Notes under the pieces: generated by a model
Told to the model about the DNA's origin: nothing
Databases searched by the model: none
The model's input: the letters and a program-made list of their open reading frames with translations, nothing else
Translations under genes and position numbers: made by a program
Shown: piece by piece, positions 26,978-39,800 of the stretch
How the letters are laid out: each line of letters opens with the position of its first letter
How positions within the stretch are numbered: position 1 is the first letter of the stretch
From: Urechis unicinctus
Lineage: Eukaryota; Annelida; Polychaeta; Xenopneusta; Urechidae
DNA: 64,000 bases
NCBI GenBank assembly: GCA_034190875.2
Contig: CM067354.1
Span: forward strand, 45,984,245-46,048,244
Direction: 5' to 3'

Positions 26978-27839
26978 TTATAATGTATCCGTGAGTGAAG
27001 GCAGCGTTATGTAACAGCAAGTAGTAATGCATTATCAATCTGCAACCTACTGAGGCTAGAGGCAACAGAAAGCAGACAAGCCCTCACGCACGAACAGAAG
27101 CCATATTTAGATAACGCTGATGAATATTATTAATGTCGTCATCAATATATACGTAAATTTATTCTTTCAGTCTGACAGCATTCTGCCCAGCTGAGCGACA
27201 GTGACGGGACTGCTGGCAAGCACCGTGGTGTCAGCGATAGAGGCAGATTGTTCTATGGGCTGTCATTTCTTTTACTCATCAAGTCAAGGCGGTATTGTTA
27301 CGCCGCTGTAACGTATTACGCTGCACCATGAGTACATGAGAAGTACCTATATATACTTTGAACAATCTAATTGCTGAATAATGTGGGTCTAATGCCTGAT
27401 TTGTCAGAGGGTGTTCTCGCTATAGTTGCTGATACATGTACATGTTTCCATAGTGAAACGCTACCCTCCACCCCATTAGGTGTCAGAAGAAAAACCCAGA
27501 GGTATAAAGAGAAGTTATACTTCTTTAATAACGGAAGATGATTCTCTTGGTTATTGAAAAACACCAGTGGGTGTCTAGGTTCATCTGCTTTCTCCTTTCG
27601 CCTACTGTAATCTATGACTCAAATATCGATGTCTAGTAGCAAAGACCAATCTAGACTCAAATGTCAAAGATAAAAAGGTGTATTCATTTTGTTAAACGAT
27701 GTATTTTGGTTCTGACGATGAAAAAAACTTAGTTCCATGCACCTACTGTAGCAGTTGAGCTGAAAATACGACACCTTTAAGTTGAGGTTAGAGTGAGGTT
27801 AATATCTGTAAAATTGTCGCAGTATCAGTCTGCGATCCC

Positions 27840-28600
27840 GCGTAATCAAGGGAAAATGCAGAACGCCGAGGTGTGTGCAGTAGGGTCTCCTACAGCGCCG
27901 CAACAACGCGGTGGCATCGCCATTTGACGCGTCGGGGTCGCCGTAGCAGTGCAGCAAGGTCTCCTACTCTCTTTGGGAGCACCAAGGACGCACATGATCG
28001 CAGTACGGACGCAGTGTCTGTGTGGGTGGATGGAATGTGTGACGTAGACAAGTTGGATGGACTGCTTTCCCGAGAGGTCGGATGTGACTCCTCCCCTGCT
28101 TAGTGAGGTGACTCCTACCCTGCTTGATGAGGTGACTCCTCCCCTGCTTGATGATGCGATGGCGGTGGACTGGGATCCTTGGTTGTCTTCTTTATTCTGC
28201 CTCTAGTACCCCTCTTGCCGGCCAAGATGTTTTTTTTAAGTGAATATGCGACGAACGAAATGGCAACTAATGATGGTGTATGTATACACTTGGCGTAATA
28301 CGAACGTTTTGGGCACGCCGTCAGCTCCCTGGACGCACTGTGGCAACTCCCAGCACTCCATGATAACTGTGTGAGGACGCAGTCAATCGCCAACTAGAAC
28401 TCCGTGGGATCGCTGTAGCATGCCAAGGGCGCCCCGTAGAAAAGCCTTAGTCCCCATAAGGACGCCTAGAAATCTACATCTTGTGAAAAATTGTAAATAA
28501 TTCAGAACTCCCACGGATCTCTGAGAAATTTCACAACGCCGTGGAAACGCAGAATATTGTGCACTGACGTTTACTGAATATTTGTCTAAATATATAAGTC
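27840..28600. repeat. GC-richer repetitive stretch
   Basis: Markedly richer in G+C and CpG than its surroundings and made of recurring words such as GGACGCA, AACGCCG(T/A)GG, CGCTGTAGCA and GGTCTCCTAC. At 28,084-28,155 there are three tandem 24-bp units (GTGACTCCTCCCCTGCTTAG and variants, starts 28,084, 28,108, 28,132). Short open frames cross it on both strands with no domain. It is likely a non-autonomous mobile-element relic or an expanded CpG-rich repeat; no terminal repeats were identified. Confidence 0.45.
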
Positions 28601-28827
28601 GCATTATGCGATCTTTTTATAAATCTGTCTTAAAATTACAAACTGCCACTAGGAAAACAGTTTTACTGAAGTATATAGGGGACCAGAATTCAACCAAATG
28701 CACATTATGGTATAAGATCTTACTTTCACGATGTCAACTACATTTAACAAGTCCAATTTAATAAGCAATCGGTATTATGAAGTGATCGCCCGGAGATTTG
28801 ATAAAAAGAAAACAGAGCTATTAAATT

Positions 28828-28983
28828 CAGTCGATACTCTCACCGTAGGTTACTTTAAATTCTTCTCAGTTCGTACTGTCAGTCGATACTCTCACCGTAG
28901 GTTGCTCTAAATTCTTCTCAGTTCGTACTGTCAGTCAATACTCTCACCGTAGGTTGCTTTAAATTCTTCTCAGTTCGTATTTT
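28828..28983. repeat. 52-bp minisatellite, three units
   Basis: Units begin at 28,828, 28,880 and 28,932 with CAGTC(G/A)ATACTCTCACC and end in CTTCTCAGTTCGTACTGT, with only a few substitutions between units, which implies recent duplication. Confidence 0.95.
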
Positions 28984-29154
28984 GAACGTGATAAGTGATG
29001 ATAAGTTAAGCATGTTTGTCAATCTACCAATAAAAGTGGGGTTTCCTGTTAGACCAACAAGGGAGTATCCGATCTACTGTTGGTCTTTTGGGCTATATAA
29101 GATGCTTTATTGCCTTGGGAAATGAAGGTGATAAACTAATTTTGTATTTATCGA

Positions 29155-29505
29155 TCAAAAATATGTACTCCTTACATGGATTGTGCTGTGTAGTAATTGG
29201 TGGTCGAAGCGCTGTATGATGGCATCGCATTGACATGTTCTTTCAGCCATTCGACCGAATTCTCTCTTTCCCCTGACGGAATCAATATTCGGCCTTACCC
29301 CGCTGGCATGTTGCCTGAATAACGTCTCTGACGGATGGTCAGATACTGATGGTGCTAAGTCAGTCTTGATCAAAGAAGGAGAAGAAGCAAAGGGAACACA
29401 TCTCATGTTTTTCCCCCACTGTTTTTCACCGTCAAACAAACTGATGACTCCAGACAGCGTATCAATTACTCTAATCAGAAGAATCAATAAAAGCGATAGT
29501 TGCAT
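29155..29505 (-). CDS. Family X: small secreted protein, open copy
   Basis: A minus-strand frame of 116 codons from ATG at 29,505 to a stop at 29,155. The first ~20 residues form a typical signal peptide (MQLSLLLILLIRVIDTLSG). The mature part contains SLIKTDLAPSVSDHP, a basic VRGKREFGRM stretch that could be a dibasic processing site, and cysteines in MRCVPF and TCQCD. Two other copies with the same start-site context and order (34,090-34,410 and 63,110-63,410) are broken by stops and indels. At the LFRQHAS position they read RHYASWKGHL or RHYASWKSHL, and further on GHKWVE. No known family is recognised, and no intron is needed. It may be a hormone-like, defence or reproductive secreted protein, but the sequence does not say. 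Expression evidence would decide whether it is a gene. Confidence 0.45.
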   Translation of the reverse strand: MQLSLLLILLIRVIDTLSGVISLFDGEKQWGKNMRCVPFASSPSLIKTDLAPSVSDHPSETLFRQHASGVRPNIDSVRGKREFGRMAERTCQCDAIIQRFDHQLLHSTIHVRSTYF

Positions 29506-30234
29506 TTCCTGAAAACCATCGCATTGTGCTGTAAATGTAAATATTCCGTAATTTGAACGTCAGTGAAAACATGTGTGTCAAAGAACCGTCACCTTGCGTT
29601 CAGGAATCAGACGAGTAACGCGGCGTTAGGCGTCAGACGGTATGATGATGTGGTGGTAATATTGTTCAAGAGGCAAAAGTACCATATACCACTGAGCAAA
29701 ACGAAGTTCTTTCGTCGGTCCTTGACTCTTTACCATTCATGCTGACCACGAGCGCCTTATACCTGGCTACAACTGCTTGCTATATAAAGATCTATCATGA
29801 GGCATAGTTATTGTGAAACGAGAACTATGCTTACTGTTTTGCGTGGTGACAAACATGTGATAGCGAAATGATTAACATTTTATAATCTTTCCCAATCCCA
29901 CCATTAGCATTTACTGAGAACCGATGGCTGATGAGCTTTCGGGCCATTGTATCAAAAGGAGATGATATGTATTTCGCAATAAATGATCGGCCGTATTAAT
30001 ACCTATCACATGGGTTCGAATGCTTTACGAGAAGCAGCAACATAGCAGTAATGGGTCATTTGTAAAAAAGTCTGTGGTAGGATGGTTTCCACTTTCTGTT
30101 TGTCACGTTGATTCGTTTTTACAGTGTTTACCCAATGTATAAATTAATCAAGCGCAAAGGTAGCCATTGTTTCATTCACGAATAAACATTTGTTACGTCC
30201 AAAGCAGACTTACACCGATTATTGTTCAATCACT

Positions 30235-30425
30235 GAAGCGTCAAATTGCTTCCAGGCAGCTTGATTCTCTTACGTTAATGTGTGAGTCAGTTTGTTGTAT
30301 CGATATCTGCATACGAGTTGAACTTAATGTGTTATTGTGACGCTTTGGTACAAAAAAAACCCTCTCTCTCTCTCACAAGCACACATACACACACATATAC
30401 ACACATCCACACACACACCATGCAA
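30235..30425. repeat. R1-type block with short CA tract
   Basis: TTAATGTGTGAGTCAGTTTG followed by (CT)n and a broken (CA)n, then ATGCAAGGTTACCAACGCACAA, which parallels ATGCATGGTTACCAATACACAA after the CA block at 12,200. It is another copy of the R1-CA-R3 order. Confidence 0.5.
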
Positions 30426-31494
30426 GGTTACCAACGCACAATTGACTCGATAATGCGATGTTGCATAATTCCCCAACAATTTGGAAACCTCATCATAATG
30501 CACAAAATTGTTGCATACAAATTATTGCAGATGAACATGGCTGTTACTAATCAGTGTGCAAGACTACAAAACTAATCATTATGTAGATGACCCTTAAATT
30601 GACGAAACACCGTTGTCACAATTTATTCAAACAAATATCCCATGTAGCTGTAGCATGCCAGTTTATTTATCAAACAAAATCCTACATCGACCCATTTAAA
30701 CCGTATTGATCACACAATTCGTCCTACTATTTTAATCCACATCCTTCATAGAAATGTCGACATTGTGGTCACTGAATAATCTAATCAGACATAAAGTGAG
30801 TTGGCAATTGCTTAGTTGGGACTTGATGTACGTACTGAACTTCAGATTATGTTACTTGTCGTTCAAAGTCGAACCCAAAGTTAATTAGCCAAACAGGGTC
30901 AACGTTGCAACTACATTGTCTATTCCTGGAAAAGCAGCTCAGCTTAACATATTTAACTTGTCTTTACCATAAGTTGCTTTCAGTTGGGTTGCTACCCTTT
31001 TTATCAGTATTTTAAGATAATTATGCATTCATTTTAGGAGAAATGGTATTCTTATAAACCAATGATAAGTAAATCATTGCGCAGCACGGTGAAATCTTGC
31101 GTATAGTAGAATCTATGCAGTATTGCTGGTTAATTTCGCATAGGACACATGCCAACGATCAAGGTGCATTTCTTCTATGCTTACGTTCCCATATGTCCTT
31201 ATCACCCATAGCATATTTATTGTATATCCGTGTACATTGCAATGCTTACCATCAGCCAACAGACAAATTTCAACTGAAATGGTCTCGCTGTTGCCTAAAT
31301 GCGATTCGGAACGATGTGGAAGCTGTAATAGCGCCACGGGTTAGTAAACTCTCCGTCTGGTAGTGTAAATCATAAGTATCCCATCAGCATGAGATATTAA
31401 TAGAAGCATCATGTGTATACTTGGCAAAGCAATGGCAAATAAGCTATGCGTTCTCCGAGGCTCTAAGGTGTGCGTGGACAAACATACTTTGTGC

Positions 31495-31621
<127 letters not shown>

Positions 31622-33126
31622 GATCAAGTTGAGTGATACATCATTATTAATGGCGTCCATCACAAGAATTTTAACTCATCCATAAGCTTATTGGTCGCCT
31701 TTTAAAACTGTGTCAGTATTGCTTAAGAGGATGAACTTTGAATAAGAGGAATAGTGACTGGAGTTATTCTTTATGTTCTTGTATCACTAACGGCAAAGTA
31801 GCAATATAACATTGCATTGCTACGCCACAATAACCAGTGCTCAATAACGATACAACCGTTAGTATTCAAACTCAATGAAAACGTTTATAGTCTTTTAAGA
31901 GTTATTTGTTCAAGAATATGGTAGAAGTGGTGCCCCCCTTTGTAATGAGATTCTGTTTATTAAATACCTACCGGTACTTTCAAACATCTCGTTGCAGACC
32001 TTTCGATGACCCTTCGGCATATCGATCTCGTAAAGTTTGCTTTAATATCAGTATGACATCCAATCGATATTGGAGCCGGGTGATCTGATATTGGGTCTGC
32101 TAAAATGTACACGGGCTTAAAGTATATGCCGGATCTAGATTCGTGAAGGTCGTATAACGATTTCAATAGATAGAGAGAGTTCATTTGCGATGTAATGGTG
32201 CAAACTAAATGTGAAACCTTTTGGGTTTATAGACGATTTATTACGTTTAATTTTAATAATGTGATTTATCCTAAAAGTCTGATATGTTGTAAAGTGTCTA
32301 AAAGAGTGAAACAATGTTATATGTCAGAGTTACCGCTAGTATAGACGCTCCATCAGTCTGCAAAGTATAATTAAGTTCCATGCAACCTGGGGTAACCTAT
32401 TAAATGGATATGCAGCACCATTACAATACACCCTTTGATGAATTCGGTTAAAGCAATATTGCAGGAAAGACGATTAATCAAGTGTTTGTGAGAAGACATA
32501 TAATGCAAGGTCGGTAGCATCTATTCTGCCTTGATCCCGATGCTGTATACCAGCGCGTGAAACATCCATTGGGAGCCTCCAAATATTAGCCATCCTGTAT
32601 GGATTGCAAATAGACATGAATATAAAAGAAGTAATTCGCGTATGCCATTTGCATTCCGCTATTTGCCTTGCTTGGTTTTGTGAATATACACGCAATATGT
32701 TTAGGAACAGGAAATGGATACTTATATGGTGGATACTGCCCATAGCGGAGCAGTTAAGCCATATTAGTGTCAGAGATTCCTCGACCAAACCACTTCATCT
32801 CATAGGTCCAGGTGACGTTGGTGAGCACAATGCAATATGATGTGAAGTACCAGAAACCATGACAATTTAATATGGTTTGATAAATGGATTTCGGCATACA
32901 GTGCTCTGCGAATTGGAATCAGCTGCAACACCACGTTGACATGAATAAGCATGTGGCTAAAAGGAAGACGGATTACTTTGTCCGACTTGTCATGACCTGG
33001 GATATATTTGGCAGATTCTAACAAACCGACCACTATATGTGACACCATGTGGCTATACAGATAATCGCCATCGCTCAATTATTTATGGTCTCATTGCCAT
33101 GCAATAGAAAATTGTTTTCGCATCGC

Positions 33127-33328
33127 TGCCCTCTGGCTCGTTTCGGGGAATCACGCCACGAGCGTCCACAAGGAAGCCTCCTACTGCCGTTTATCTTTTC
33201 AACAAGCATATGTCCTACCCACGAAAACATTGCCCGAACAGTAGATTTAATTGTTATCGAAATAAAATAATAGAATCATATATCAATTTGGTCAATGTTA
33301 TTGACCATGACAAATGTATTGATTCAAA
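33127..33328. other. Hyper-conserved block 1, copy A
   Basis: 202 bp differing from 62,031-62,233 at only five positions (about 97.5 %); the first ~97 bp are identical. Flanks on both sides drop to roughly 80 % with indels. A plus-strand frame through it (CPLARFGESRHERPQGS...) is open in both copies for about 45 codons. Two of the five substitutions are synonymous in that frame, one is Asn/Tyr, one creates an earlier stop in B, and one lies beyond. Either gene conversion or functional constraint could explain it. No known element is recognised. Confidence 0.7.
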
Positions 33329-34089
33329 AGGTAGATAATTAGTTGTGTTATGAAATGATGAGTGCTGCAGTACCGATAGAATGAGGATAACTCAATAGGA
33401 CTGTGCTTCTTTCTTACCAATAATAAATTCCTCTACAGCAGTAATTAACAATTATTCGATAATTTTGGACCGAAATATCAAGTAAAAGTTATCCTATTTC
33501 TGTAATGTAGATTAATCTCAATGCATACACCTCCTGTTTGATATCTGGCAAGTCGAGCATGTTCATAAAACTATATAAAACAAGCCGGTCACAATTGTTG
33601 TGCGCGTGCTGCATTCTGGCATTCAATAATCATAAGTACACTATTTTAAGACAGTACTTTTTCAGAGACAGAAAAAGGAATTTGCACGACCAAAACTAAC
33701 GCACAAATTAGATAAGTTGAGTGTCTGTGATTTACAAGATATATCTAGGGGTGAATCAATCGACAATTTGAGTGCGTCCTGTCACATTGAGATTTAAAGA
33801 CTTTTACACTGTTGGAAATCTTCAGGCTTACTTAAAGGGTTCATTGAAAATCTGTCTGAATAGACGCATCATGTGAACACTTAATAATTCTACGTGAAAG
33901 ATTGGCATTGCAAAGTCGTTGATGCTGATTAGCTAAACATGATTTACTGAAGTAAATGAGGGTCAGGATTTTAATCAAATGCTTGTTTTTTTGGCTGGGA
34001 AACCGATTTTTGAACAAAGACAATTAATGTAGAAATAAACCGATTAATCCGGTAGTGTATTTTTAGCAATCACAAATCAAAGAGATGAT

Positions 34090-34410
34090 TATACTGGTTA
34101 TGTAGATTGTGCTGCATGACGATTGACAGAAGTGCCCTGTGATGGTGTTACAACGAACTGCTCCCTCATCCGTTCAACCCATTTATGCCCTTCTCCAGAC
34201 GGAAACACAAGATGGCCTTTCCAACTGGCATAATGCCTCAATGATTTGTCGGACGAATGTCAGTAATTGATGGTGACAAGTCAGGCTTAGTTGATATGGG
34301 AGGAAAGTAATCGGATGGTGTTTTCTACTTGTCAGCATCGTCGTACTAGAAAGACTAATGAATAACTGTCGTCTGAAATATCAATAAAATAGCAATTACA
34401 TTTCCATATC
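34090..34410 (-). pseudogene. Family X secreted-protein relic, copy A
   Basis: The minus-strand counterpart of the 29,155-29,505 gene. The start context ATGGAAATGTAATTGC has a stop in place of the third codon, and a frameshift near 34,255 separates STKPDLSPSIT from RHYASWKGHLVFPSGEGHKW. Orthologous to 63,110-63,410, which keeps STKPDLSPSITGHSFDKLF and RHYASWKSHL in one frame but has a TAA before GHKWVEW. Comparing the copies shows the ancestral order: leader, PDLSPSIT, RHYASWK, PSGEGHKWVE. Confidence 0.5.
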
Positions 34411-34586
34411 TAAGAGCCAATGCAATGTGAGCGGATCAATGCACCTATCATCCAAACACCTCATCCATCAAGACCACCTTTTGTAAGGCGCGGCCCATCA
34501 TCACACATTGGCTAATCTATCAAACAGATCACACAAAGCATTAGATATAGAAGACAATAATGATGAAATGTTTTGAAAGGAAGAGA
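34374..34586. promoter_or_regulatory. Hyper-conserved block 2, copy A (5' flank of X gene)
   Basis: 213 bp differing from 63,378-63,590 at only three positions, no indels. It covers the start region of the minus-strand X relic and about 180 bp upstream of it, while the X coding body next to it has accumulated frameshifts and stops. Conservation centred on a 5' flank suggests a promoter or enhancer, or a short conversion tract. No TATA-like box is evident. Confidence 0.5.
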
Positions 34587-34994
34587 CTGTTAAGCATTGA
34601 CACTTAAAATAAACGGCTGGGCCTAACATTACCTCCGCCTCGTCATTGCATTGCTACGCAGTTCTCGAAATAAATCTCACCATAACATATGTGGCTCACA
34701 CTAATCTAGCACTAAACGACATAAAATACCTGCACTAGAGAAACTTTGTACTGACAGAATGAATCTACGGTATATTAAGAACAAAATCGAGTATAATGTG
34801 ATTTTGAATTTCGCATATCTGGAACTTATTAACAAGTAATTTACCTAAAACATCCTTCAGAATGTGAATGTCAAGTAATACAAATACCATACATTCCATA
34901 CCATGTGTTATGTTTAACATATGGCGACGTCAAATATGTCCTGTGTAGAAGTATTAGTAACGTATGAAAAAAGCACTGGCTAAGTAGCTGCGAC

Positions 34995-36970
34995 TACCAC
35001 AGAGGATCTAGTGGCTTCTCACCAAACGTGTCATGGCCGTGTTTGTGACCCCAATATAAAGCTCCACTCCTTCCCTTCTTCTCATCATCTTGTCAAAAGG
35101 TATTATCTGTATATTTGTGGTGCTGTTGTGCATACGTGACAAGCATGTGATGGAACAGAAACATGTTAGACGGACTAATTGATATTGCCATGGATTTGTG
35201 GGTACTATTGGATACAGCCAATGCCAGCAGCTGCAACCGGGAAAATTTAGTAAATACTTCATGTATTTCAACATGAACATCTACTTTGTTGCCATTGATT
35301 TACGAAGTAATCCTCTGGAAAGGGAAGTGATTATTGGATGTAGAACAATATTGCATCGCAGGAGCCAAAGCAGTGCACCTGATGCCAATCTGTCATCCTG
35401 TTATCCTCTTAGGTCCCTTTGGATCGCCATGTTGAGGGTCTGTCATACCTGTCATTATAGTGATTTTTTGTTTTATGTTTGAGGGTTAAATAAGTGAATT
35501 AGGCAGGGCTGTATCATCAAAGATATGCTATGAGGCATTAGACGCAATTATCGCAACTTATGGTTCTTTGCTACCGTATGTCGATACGATGATGAACATG
35601 TGGCATGCTTTAATAATGTACATCTATCCCCACATTCTTCATCATGTGCGTCCTGAAGTAAAGTTAAAGCCGATGTCAAATGTACATTTGGTTAACGACA
35701 CAGGTCCCATAATTATCTGCAGGGCGGGTTATATAATGCTGTGGCGTAAGTGATTCAATTGCTCATCTGGCTTCCTGTACCTTAACTTATCGTGCCAAAG
35801 CGGTGTAATTTCGCCATTTCGTCACTCATACCATTCTTTCCTCCTCGTGCTTGCCATATAAAGCAGTGCCTTTAAATATCTTAAATGTCAAGATTCCATG
35901 CGGGTTGCTTTTATGTTTTTTTTAAAGAATAACTATTTATCTCCAATATACGTACTGAATTGCATCGAATCCTTGTCTTATGGTGAAGCCGTGAGCGACA
36001 TTGCTTATAGGGGTGTTGCATTAAGGTATTGTCAGTCTGTTCTTTGGTAAAGTAGATCTCCTTACATTGGTCAACTTTTAATGTTTATGTCTTAAGCTTG
36101 AATTGTTGAGTTTACTGTTAACTACTCTTGTAGCTATCGGCTTAACGTCACACTCTATAAACCATATTAAGCACCTTTCAGTTTTTAATGTCATATTTAA
36201 GCAAAAAATGAAACACTGATTTGCAACAGTTCGTCAGCGTGAGACTATCGACGATAATTAATCGAATATAATGGAACAAATCGAAGATAAAGCTGTTTGA
36301 AGACAGGGTCATGAGATGACAGATAACGCAGATAAATATTTACTCAAAATGCATGAGCCTATGTACACTACGTGAGTCTGGCAGTGCGCCGCCAACCGAC
36401 TCGACCATTGGCATTGATACTCAATGACATGCCAGCAGCAGAACTGAGAGAGGGTAAGGATCATATCACAGATCGAATAAAGAGTGATCTCATATTAACC
36501 AATACATGCATTACACACTTGAACGTTTGGAGGATACATCATTAAATTATTTATTAGCTGAAAGTGTTTACCTGAACATGGAAGATGGAGATATACAATG
36601 CATAATTTGATGTAGTAATGCTCTACCAAGGTCGCTACCAAAACGGCACGAGTATCATTGATGAAATCAGCCTTGCATTTTCTATGGCGATCAAATATCA
36701 TCTTTGGAAAGCAATTGGCTTGGATTGTACTGGCTGGATGTATCATGACACAGGAATATTCTTTTACAATACAATGGTGATATTACAAGAAGCAAGGTTG
36801 CTCGTTTGTACTGCGCAAACATTCTAACATATCACGATTTGATCTTCCTTGTGTTATATAAACATAGCTTTATTGTTGCCAATCTCATGACCCCCTTTAT
36901 GAACAACCTTAGATTTACCCTAAAGCACGGCATCTTATGAACTATACCGCTGTACACTCAAGTTACCGCA
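34995..36970. other. Unique sequence, nothing identified
   Basis: Part of copy A whose B partner would lie beyond the window. A piece at 35,300-35,400 matches 2,870-2,960 (CACCTGATGCCAATCT). Several open frames of 60-95 codons are within chance expectation and show no domains. Confidence 0.4.
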
Positions 36971-36971
36971 T

Positions 36972-37412
36972 ATGTTCATGTTACCAGGACAGCTATTTCA
37001 TAGCTATATTATTGCTGTCATTTACTCAATACGAATAATAAGGCGTGTATTGGTGCGAGGTGATACAAATATAAAGCTCTACATAGACTATTTGGCAAAA
37101 CACGTTTCAGCATTGGTGCTCGTTACGGGTGTTTTGAGAGTTTTTGACTTATATTTCTTCATAATTCAATGCCATCCTGTTGTCGATGTGTCTATGCCCC
37201 ATGGGTTTATTCAGTGGACCTCCCGTACGCTTAGCCTTAGAAAGAGGGTAAATGTGAAGGACAACTTACTACGGTATGATACTGAATATTTTGGCCGAAC
37301 ATATAAGCAGGATTCAGATCCTCGAAAGGACAGATCCAAATCGAATAATCAGAGTAAAGATAATAACGTCAACCATCTGGTCTACGTACCTAATAAACTC
37401 AGTATACTCTGA
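36972..37412 (+). CDS. Unrecognised open frame, 146 codons
   Basis: ATG-initiated plus-strand frame. The N-terminal half has two hydrophobic stretches (around residues 11-24 and 45-65) and the C-terminal half is hydrophilic and basic (RKDRSKSNNQSKDNN). No domain recognised and no flanking splice signals obviously demand an intron. A frame of this length is expected about once by chance in the window, so it is listed only because it is one of the longest. Confidence 0.18.
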   Translation: MFMLPGQLFHSYIIAVIYSIRIIRRVLVRGDTNIKLYIDYLAKHVSALVLVTGVLRVFDLYFFIIQCHPVVDVSMPHGFIQWTSRTLSLRKRVNVKDNLLRYDTEYFGRTYKQDSDPRKDRSKSNNQSKDNNVNHLVYVPNKLSIL

Positions 37413-37744
37413 ATGTGAGACACAATAACGACAATCCGAGGCCAACGGTTGTCAATCATCTAGAGGATACTTAACAAATCTAGATACATGTGATAAAACA
37501 TCTGACATAATCTTGAAGAATATTGAAACAAGACTGTCAACCGAACAAAGCGTACGCATTTTGCGAAATAGAGCTGCCATTGGTATATTCAAGCAATCTC
37601 CACATAAAAAAATATATACACAGGTTGCTGAACTACATCACACTTAACACACAAAAATCGCACACAGACACACACACTCACACACACTCACATAACATAC
37701 ATACGCTCATATACACACACAAACACACACAGACCTGCGCACAC

Positions 37745-38226
<482 letters not shown>

Positions 38227-38227
38227 G

Positions 38228-38520
<293 letters not shown>

Positions 38521-39595
38521 CTGGGTATATACAATTCAACCTCGTTTAAATTTCTCAAACTTATCACTACCTGATATATCGACCATAATTGTTGACGCTT
38601 ACTGTCAATAACGATATTCGCGCTTTTATAATACTAGTTGCATGGTGAGCAGTATGGACTATTTTCTACCCTCATGCACGATCTTGTGGCTAGCGTCGCC
38701 TGGTGAATGGAGCTTCGGCGTTCTCTGAGAGAGCTCGTAATTGCCTTTTCACCTGTCAATAAAGTCGCTGCACTATATACCCACTCTCAGGAAGCACAAT
38801 TCCTTGGGCAACTGTGTTTCCTTATAAGCTAAGCGTTCAATGGTGGGGTAATACTTGACATCTTAGCACGCTATTGGAATGACATACCGAAGTCCAATTA
38901 TGTCTGAAAAACAGCGCCGAACAAGTTTATTCGACACCAACACTTGCATATACATTATATATCCTCATGTACAAAACCCTTAATTGTGTCTCTCTCTTGA
39001 TAGTATACTATTCTACAGTAGCGAAAGATAATCATTTTAAAAATTGTTAAAAAAATATCTTGTGGTATTGAAAATGTGATTGGTATATTGGCATGAATCT
39101 CGGCAATCCACTTAGAGATAATTGACGTAACTTGCAATCCATTTCAACATGTCAATGCCTAAGCCTAGTGTTACAGTTCTACCCTGATTTGCTCAATAGA
39201 GAGATACATTGTAAAAACCTAATTAGGATACCCGATGAGAAAGTGACCAACTGAAATATCGATATGGCAGCATTTCAAGTCACCTGATTTCGGAGTCAAT
39301 CCTTTTCTTTTTCCTCGTTGTATAATCCTTTAATGAAAAAAAAAACCAACAGCCTCCATTCCGTGCTGTTAATCAGAATAAAGCCGGGCAGGGGTGTAAT
39401 CATATACGTGATGCATATGACACTTACATCACACTGTTGTGTGGACATACCAATGTCAGACCACGCACAAGTTTCAAAAGAACAATTGTTGCGTGCGTCT
39501 GTGATAAGAGATATGGTCGAAAAGTCAGATAAAAGCGAGCGGTACTATGTACCTCTCAGAAAGAACACACGGCTGGGTCCTAGGGTGGTTCTTCA

Positions 39596-39800
39596 CGGTG
39601 CTGCGTTTTTGACACATACCATAACAATACACCTCCATAAAGGAGCTTTTATTGCAATGACCCAGATACACCTCACCTATCCTCATTACAGCGCTGCTTT
39701 ACCGACACTCACCCTCATCATGGTATACCTTTGATGACACCGGCTATTCAAATCCACTTTCGTCATGGTGCTGTTGTATTGGCAACGTCCGCTGCCGAAG
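39596..39800. repeat. Degenerate ~40-bp minisatellite
   Basis: Recurring pieces such as ACACCTCCATAAAGGAGCTT, CACCTCACCTATCCTCAT, and CACCCTCATCATGG alternate with GGTGCTGyrTTt-like words. The pattern is the same as at 15,600-15,760 and 49,237-49,487. An open plus-strand frame (39,318-39,734) runs into it. Confidence 0.5.

Noticed and set aside
30005..30030. GGTTCGAAT resembling a tRNA T-loop
   Set aside because: The flanking bases do not pair into a T stem and no acceptor, D or anticodon arms can be drawn.
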